Assembly (NCBI GenBank): GCA_964635875.1 | Contig: CAZWRK010000174.1 | Location: forward strand, 1-7,027 | Origin: CAZWRK01 sp964635875 | Lineage (GTDB): Bacteria > Pseudomonadota > Gammaproteobacteria > Burkholderiales > Aquaspirillaceae | Length of the DNA: 7,027 nt | Reading direction: 5' to 3' | Shown here: positions 4,793-7,027 of the stretch, piece after piece | Layout of the letters: every line of letters begins with the position of its first letter | How positions within the stretch are numbered: the stretch's first letter is position 1 | The notes under the pieces: model-generated | The model's input: the letters and a program-made list of their open reading frames with translations, nothing else | Database searches by the model: none | Told to the model about the DNA's origin: nothing | Translations under genes and position numbers: made by a program

Positions 4793-4815
4793 GCTTGCAA
4801 GGAGCTATCGGATAG
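4750..4815 (+). pseudogene. Truncated start of a replication-type phage protein (FWxxYPRR stub)
   Basis: ATG 4750 follows GGGAGG at ideal spacing and begins FDEFWARYPRRIG. The F-D-E-F-W-x-x-Y-P-R-R-x-G pattern is widespread at the N-terminus, or in a conserved domain, of phage replication-associated proteins, where it normally continues with K-x-x-A and a long domain. Here it ends after 21 residues in TAG at 4813-4815. The continuation is replaced by a promoter and leader for the DUF1376 gene. I read this as a beheaded leftover of an earlier replication gene at a module boundary. A functional short leader peptide cannot be excluded, given the excellent SD. Confidence 0.6.
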
Positions 4816-4823
4816 GGTATAAT
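4795..4823 (+). promoter_or_regulatory. Internal sigma70 promoter for the replication module, with palindrome in spacer
   Basis: TTGCAA (4795-4800) and a perfect TATAAT (4818-4823) are separated by 17 bp. An 11-bp palindrome CTATC-G-GATAG (4805-4815) lies in the spacer and is a candidate operator. The predicted start is near 4830. The promoter overlaps the end of the 4750 stub, giving the DUF1376 gene its own transcription apart from the early operon. Confidence 0.7.
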
Positions 4824-4829
4824 ACTGGC

Positions 4830-4917
4830 GTGGCGGTTCGGGTAGCTCCCGACTAGCCGTGACTCTCTGCATGGGCCGCCCGCCTTTTAACACAGAGAGA
4901 GAAACAGAGAGATAAAA
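4830..4917 (+). promoter_or_regulatory. Structured leader with a possible SD-sequestering switch
   Basis: The leader of about 88 nt begins with a stem TCGGG (4838-4842)/CCCGA (4848-4852), extended by GGC (4832-4834)/GCC (4856-4858). It then has CTCTCTG (4863-4869), complementary to two identical CAGAGAGA copies (4893-4900 and 4905-4912). The second copy contains the presumed SD, 6 nt before ATG 4918. Pairing with the second copy hides the SD, and pairing with the first frees it. GGCGG (4832-4836) can alternatively pair with CCGCC (4876-4880). This is a visible set of complementarities; regulation is inference. Confidence 0.45.
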
Positions 4918-5763
4918 ATGGACTGGTATCCTTGGCACTATTTGCTCTATGAGCAAGACACAATGCACTTAAATCCTTATCAGGATGGGTGTTATAGACG
5001 ACTTATTGACCATTATATGAAAACCCGCGCACCGTTGCCAGATAACGATGCAGCACTAGCCAGAATAGTAGGTGATAGCGAGGCTAATTGGGTGGCTATG
5101 GCCTCCCCTATAGTCAGGCCATTTTTTAAGTCTGAAAAAGGTCGATTATTTAACAAAAGATGTGACGTTGAGCTTGCTAGACAAGATGCAAAATCACGAA
5201 CACTATCAGAAAGTGGAAAAAAAGGTGCTGAAAAAAGACACAATAAAAACAAAGATATACCTAGCCACCCTATAGCCACCCCTAAGCCTAACTTTAGCAT
5301 AGGAGAGGAGAGGAGAGGAAAGGATAAAGAAAAAGATACTACTAACGTAGTATCCAAAAAGAAAACGCGAAAAGACTTTGAGGCTGATAACCTAGAATCT
5401 TTAACGGCATGGTTTCAGGACAATGCTCCATCGGTGGATAAACACGCTTTGCGTAGAAAGCTTTTGGACTGGTGCGACGCTAACGGCAAAACTTACAAGG
5501 ATTACAACGCAGCGCTAAGAACATGGGCAACCAAAGAACAGGAGAGACATAATGGAAACCGTAAACAAAACTCTGGACAAGCTATTACTGGAACTTCAAG
5601 AGCTACCGGAGAACCGCAAGGAAGTGGCTTTGGCGGTCGTAAATCCCAAACCGAGCTATACGCCGAAGCGTCACAGCGAATCATCGACAAGCGAAACGCA
5701 GAATGGGAAGCCAAAAATAAAGGACTGCCAGCAATCACAGAATCAGTTAACCATGCTACTTAG
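4918..5763 (+). CDS. DUF1376-domain phage replication protein (initiator-like)
   Basis: The 281-residue protein starts DWYPWHYLLYEQDTMHLNPY and continues with GCYRRLIDHYMKT, LPDNDAALARIVG and GRLFNKRCDVELARQ, the order of blocks of DUF1376 (about residues 2-90). DUF1376 proteins usually sit in phage replication modules in the place of O-like initiators or DnaT-like factors. Residues about 98-155 form a Lys/Glu/Arg-rich linker. A second helical domain (about 156-215, ESLTAWFQDNAPSVDKHALR to YNAALRTWATKEQ) resembles the C-terminal part of primosomal or initiator proteins. The last 70 residues, Gly/Ser/Gln-rich and then helical, are also read in another frame by the next gene. The linker DNA carries the candidate origin. 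The start is set by GAGAG 6 nt upstream and by the family N-terminus. The exact biochemical role is not established. Confidence 0.85.
   Translation: MDWYPWHYLLYEQDTMHLNPYQDGCYRRLIDHYMKTRAPLPDNDAALARIVGDSEANWVAMASPIVRPFFKSEKGRLFNKRCDVELARQDAKSRTLSESGKKGAEKRHNKNKDIPSHPIATPKPNFSIGEERRGKDKEKDTTNVVSKKKTRKDFEADNLESLTAWFQDNAPSVDKHALRRKLLDWCDANGKTYKDYNAALRTWATKEQERHNGNRKQNSGQAITGTSRATGEPQGSGFGGRKSQTELYAEASQRIIDKRNAEWEAKNKGLPAITESVNHAT
5260..5354 (+). other. Candidate replication origin nested in the DUF1376 gene
   Basis: Within the linker-coding region are two exact TAGCCACCC units (5262-5270 and 5273-5281), 11 bp apart, followed by a partial third (CTAAGCC, 5282-5288). Next comes a purine-only tract at about 5301-5323 made of GGAGAG repeats. 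Last is a perfect inverted repeat, GATACTAC (5335-5342) and GTAGTATC (5347-5354), with a 4-nt centre. Lambdoid origins are known to lie inside the initiator gene, with iterons beside an A/T- and purine-rich tract. Against this, Lys/Glu/Arg-rich linkers produce purine runs anyway. Confidence 0.4.
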
Positions 5764-6091
5764 CCAAACATACGCTATGCTGAAAAAATACGGCGAGGCA
5801 TCGGATGTTGCCGAAATGCGTGATGCTGGATTTCAATGGATTCTTGGAGATTACGATATAGACACGGTTCGAGGCGCGTTTGTGAAATATCTAAAAACAA
5901 ACCGAGAGATTCCAACCCCATCGGATATAGTTTCTATTATAGACCCATGGAACAAGCCTTTGTGCGGGAAGTTTTATCAAAAGCTGCTCGACGATAAAAA
6001 ACAGGCTTTGCGGGAAGGTAGAATGTTTTTCTATACGGAAGATGAACAAGAATATATAAACAGATATGAAAAACAGCAACTTGGCCAGTAA
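5552..6091 (+). CDS. Putative phage replication accessory protein (helicase-loader-like)
   Basis: The C-terminal 112 residues (MLLSQTYAMLKKYGEASDVA, then AGFQWILGDYDIDTVRGAFV, then NREIPTPSDIVSIIDP) resemble phage P-like or helicase-loader/inhibitor-type proteins, which have a Tyr-rich helix, a Trp in the next helix, a V-x-x-A-F/Y stretch and PTPSDI. The link is by pattern and is weak. Position right after the DUF1376 gene fits an O/P-like pair. Two starts compete. ATG 5552 has GGAGAG 5 nt upstream and gives 179 aa but overlaps the DUF1376 gene by 212 nt out of frame. ATG 5753 gives 112 aa, overlaps by 11 nt, and has no SD. I prefer 5552 for its SD. Its extra N-terminus starts with an amphipathic helix (VNKTLDKLLLELQELPE) and then a polar linker. 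Confidence 0.65.
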   Translation: METVNKTLDKLLLELQELPENRKEVALAVVNPKPSYTPKRHSESSTSETQNGKPKIKDCQQSQNQLTMLLSQTYAMLKKYGEASDVAEMRDAGFQWILGDYDIDTVRGAFVKYLKTNREIPTPSDIVSIIDPWNKPLCGKFYQKLLDDKKQALREGRMFFYTEDEQEYINRYEKQQLGQ

Positions 6092-6422
6092 CCACCTCGT
6101 CTGGATTCGCTCCCTCCCCTGCCTCGTCTGTGGGTCATGGCCGCCGAATCAGGCGCACCACATTCTTCGCGACGTTGACCGTGGGATGGGCTTAAAGGCA
6201 TCGGACGCATATACCCTACCTTTATGTATGAATTGCCACTCCCAGCTTCATTTACGGGGCAATGAGAGGGCATTCTTTGGTGAGGTAGGACTCGACCCGC
6301 TAGAGTGGGCTGCTAGACTTGTCGTATTATCTGGAAGGGATATAGCGGAGGATATACAGACCGAGCTACAGGATTCCTGGAGAGCGTATCACTATAACAA
6401 GGTTAAGGAGAAGTTAAGATGA
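6066..6422 (+). CDS. Phage HNH-type zinc nuclease-like protein (DUF968/Ref-like)
   Basis: The protein has 118 residues. CLVC (C19, C22) and a second pair in CMNCH (C54, C57) would hold a structural zinc. AHH (H31-H32), SDAYTLPLC, then H58 and H62 in CHSQLHLRG give the HNH active-site layout. The pattern WIRxLPCLVCG, then QAHHI, then KxSD, then PLCxxCHxxLH, is that of DUF968/Ref-like phage HNH proteins, thought to act on DNA in recombination. ATG 6066 lies 26 nt inside the previous gene. An in-frame TAA just upstream (6057-6059) makes it the only reasonable start, although the SD is poor, so coupling is likely. The gene is noticeably richer in G+C than the methylase that follows, suggesting mosaic origin. 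Catalysis is not proven. Confidence 0.82.
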   Translation: MKNSNLASNHLVWIRSLPCLVCGSWPPNQAHHILRDVDRGMGLKASDAYTLPLCMNCHSQLHLRGNERAFFGEVGLDPLEWAARLVVLSGRDIAEDIQTELQDSWRAYHYNKVKEKLR

Positions 6423-7027
6423 ATTTTGATTTATTCGGTGCGCGTCAGGTAGAGAAAACGGAAAGATTAGGCATTCCCTATATGGGGTCAAAGAGAAAAC
6501 ACGCCGATAAGCTGATAGATAAAATTTTAGAGTTAAAACCTAACGCGAAGTATTTTTATGATTTATTCGGAGGCGGCGGTGCGATGTCGTTTGCCGCCTT
6601 ACAAAAAGGAATGACTGTTTTTTACAACGAAAAACAAACAGATTTAGTTAGATTAATGGAATATGTATTTGAATGCGTGAATAATCCCAAAAGCGAATAT
6701 GGTATATTTCCAGCCGAGTATTACCATTTTATCACTAGGGATGAGTTTATACGGCTGAAAGAAGAGTCTGGGACATATGCACAATTCGCAAGAATCTGCT
6801 ATAGTTTTGGTAATAATCAAAGAACATATCTGTTCAACAAAGAATTAGAGGTTACAAAAATGCTATCCCACAATGTTGTTGTTTTTAGAGATGCTGAATC
6901 CTTAAGAGTTTTACGGGATATTTTAGGTGTTGAATTATCTTTAAGCGACGCAAAAACAATCAATGAGCGTAGACTTGATTTTCGCAAAACTATTAGAAAA
7001 TCAATGCGCTTGGACTTGCAGCAGTTG
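6419..7027 (+). CDS. D12-class DNA N6-adenine methyltransferase, Dam-like (cut by window end)
   Basis: This enzyme family transfers a methyl group from S-adenosylmethionine to adenine N6 in specific DNA sites. The first 203 residues are visible. IPYMGSKRKHADKL (about 19-32) is the motif X equivalent of the D12 family. YFYDLFGGGGAMSFAAL (about 47-63) is the AdoMet-binding motif I, with GGGG in place of the common FxGxG. VFYNEKQTDLVRLM (about 69-82) matches the motif II region. The catalytic DPPY-type motif IV is beyond the window edge, so activity cannot be judged. The ATG overlaps the HNH stop (ATGA), with AAGGAG about 9 nt upstream. Phage methylases of this type may protect phage DNA from restriction or mark it for replication and packaging. 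The gene is A+T-rich relative to its neighbour. Recognition sequence is unknown. Confidence 0.85.
   Translation, partial: MNFDLFGARQVEKTERLGIPYMGSKRKHADKLIDKILELKPNAKYFYDLFGGGGAMSFAALQKGMTVFYNEKQTDLVRLMEYVFECVNNPKSEYGIFPAEYYHFITRDEFIRLKEESGTYAQFARICYSFGNNQRTYLFNKELEVTKMLSHNVVVFRDAESLRVLRDILGVELSLSDAKTINERRLDFRKTIRKSMRLDLQQL

Noticed and set aside
4873..4887. Intrinsic terminator (GGGC-GCCC followed by TTTT)
   Set aside because: The hairpin would have a single-base loop, the T-run is only four long, and it would stop transcription just after its own promoter and before the gene it serves.
4351..4968. Long minus-strand open frame of 205 codons
   Set aside because: It lies antisense to three well-supported plus-strand genes and a promoter, is Arg/Pro/Ser/Tyr-rich as antisense frames are, and has no domain signature.
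5301..5323. GGAGAG repeats as a CRISPR or tandem-repeat array
   Set aside because: Units are only 5-6 bp without spacers and arise from Glu/Arg/Lys codons; treated instead as part of the candidate origin.
5013..5357. Minus-strand frame with a hydrophobic, membrane-like N-terminus
   Set aside because: It is the complement of the Lys/Glu-rich DUF1376 linker, which yields Leu/Phe/Ser runs; no SD and no supporting neighbours.

Overview
This window looks like part of a tailed-phage or prophage genome from a Gram-negative, probably proteobacterial, host. The sequence shows a terminase small/large subunit pair, a RusA-type Holliday junction resolvase, a DUF1376 replication protein, a phage-type HNH protein and the start of a D12-class DNA adenine methyltransferase. 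Genes are packed with ATGA, GTGA and TTGA stop/start overlaps, SD sites are AGGAG-like, and GTG and TTG starts are used several times. No integrase, structural, lysis, tRNA or host housekeeping gene is visible, so prophage versus free phage and the exact host cannot be decided here.

The window splits around a divergent control region at 2947-3213. To the left, read leftward, are nine genes: a 53-aa protein, a 92-aa protein, RusA, a 42-aa basic protein, TerS, an 88-aa protein, two related SAP/HeH-like proteins, and the N-terminal third or so of TerL, which runs off the window. This is a recombination-to-packaging operon. RusA would trim branched DNA before TerS/TerL package it.

The central region carries back-to-back promoters. 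The rightward one (TTGACG, 17 bp, TATATT) has a 17-bp inverted repeat (TATACA/TGTATA) overlapping its spacer and -10 box, resembling a repressor operator. Two further palindromes lie in the leftward leader, and a hairpin sits at the predicted 5' end of the rightward transcript.

To the right, read rightward, are small early genes (71, 126 and 52 aa), a scrambled stretch at 3973-4815, and then a replication module. The scrambled stretch holds a 25-bp exact repeat, a chimeric remnant ORF, a 100-N scaffold gap cutting one or two genes, an HTH protein and a stub of a replication-type gene. The replication module has its own promoter and structured leader, a DUF1376 initiator-like protein, and a possible helicase loader whose start lies 212 nt inside the previous gene. 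It is followed by an HNH protein and a D12 adenine methyltransferase cut by the window end. A set of short repeats, a polypurine tract and a perfect 8-bp-arm inverted repeat inside the DUF1376 gene resemble a lambdoid-type origin nested in the initiator gene.

The most interesting signals are the mosaic scar with remnant genes around the gap, the out-of-frame overlap in the replication module, the candidate internal origin, the SD-sequestering leader at 4830-4917, and the tandem SAP-like paralogues between the terminase genes. None by itself proves a new biological system.
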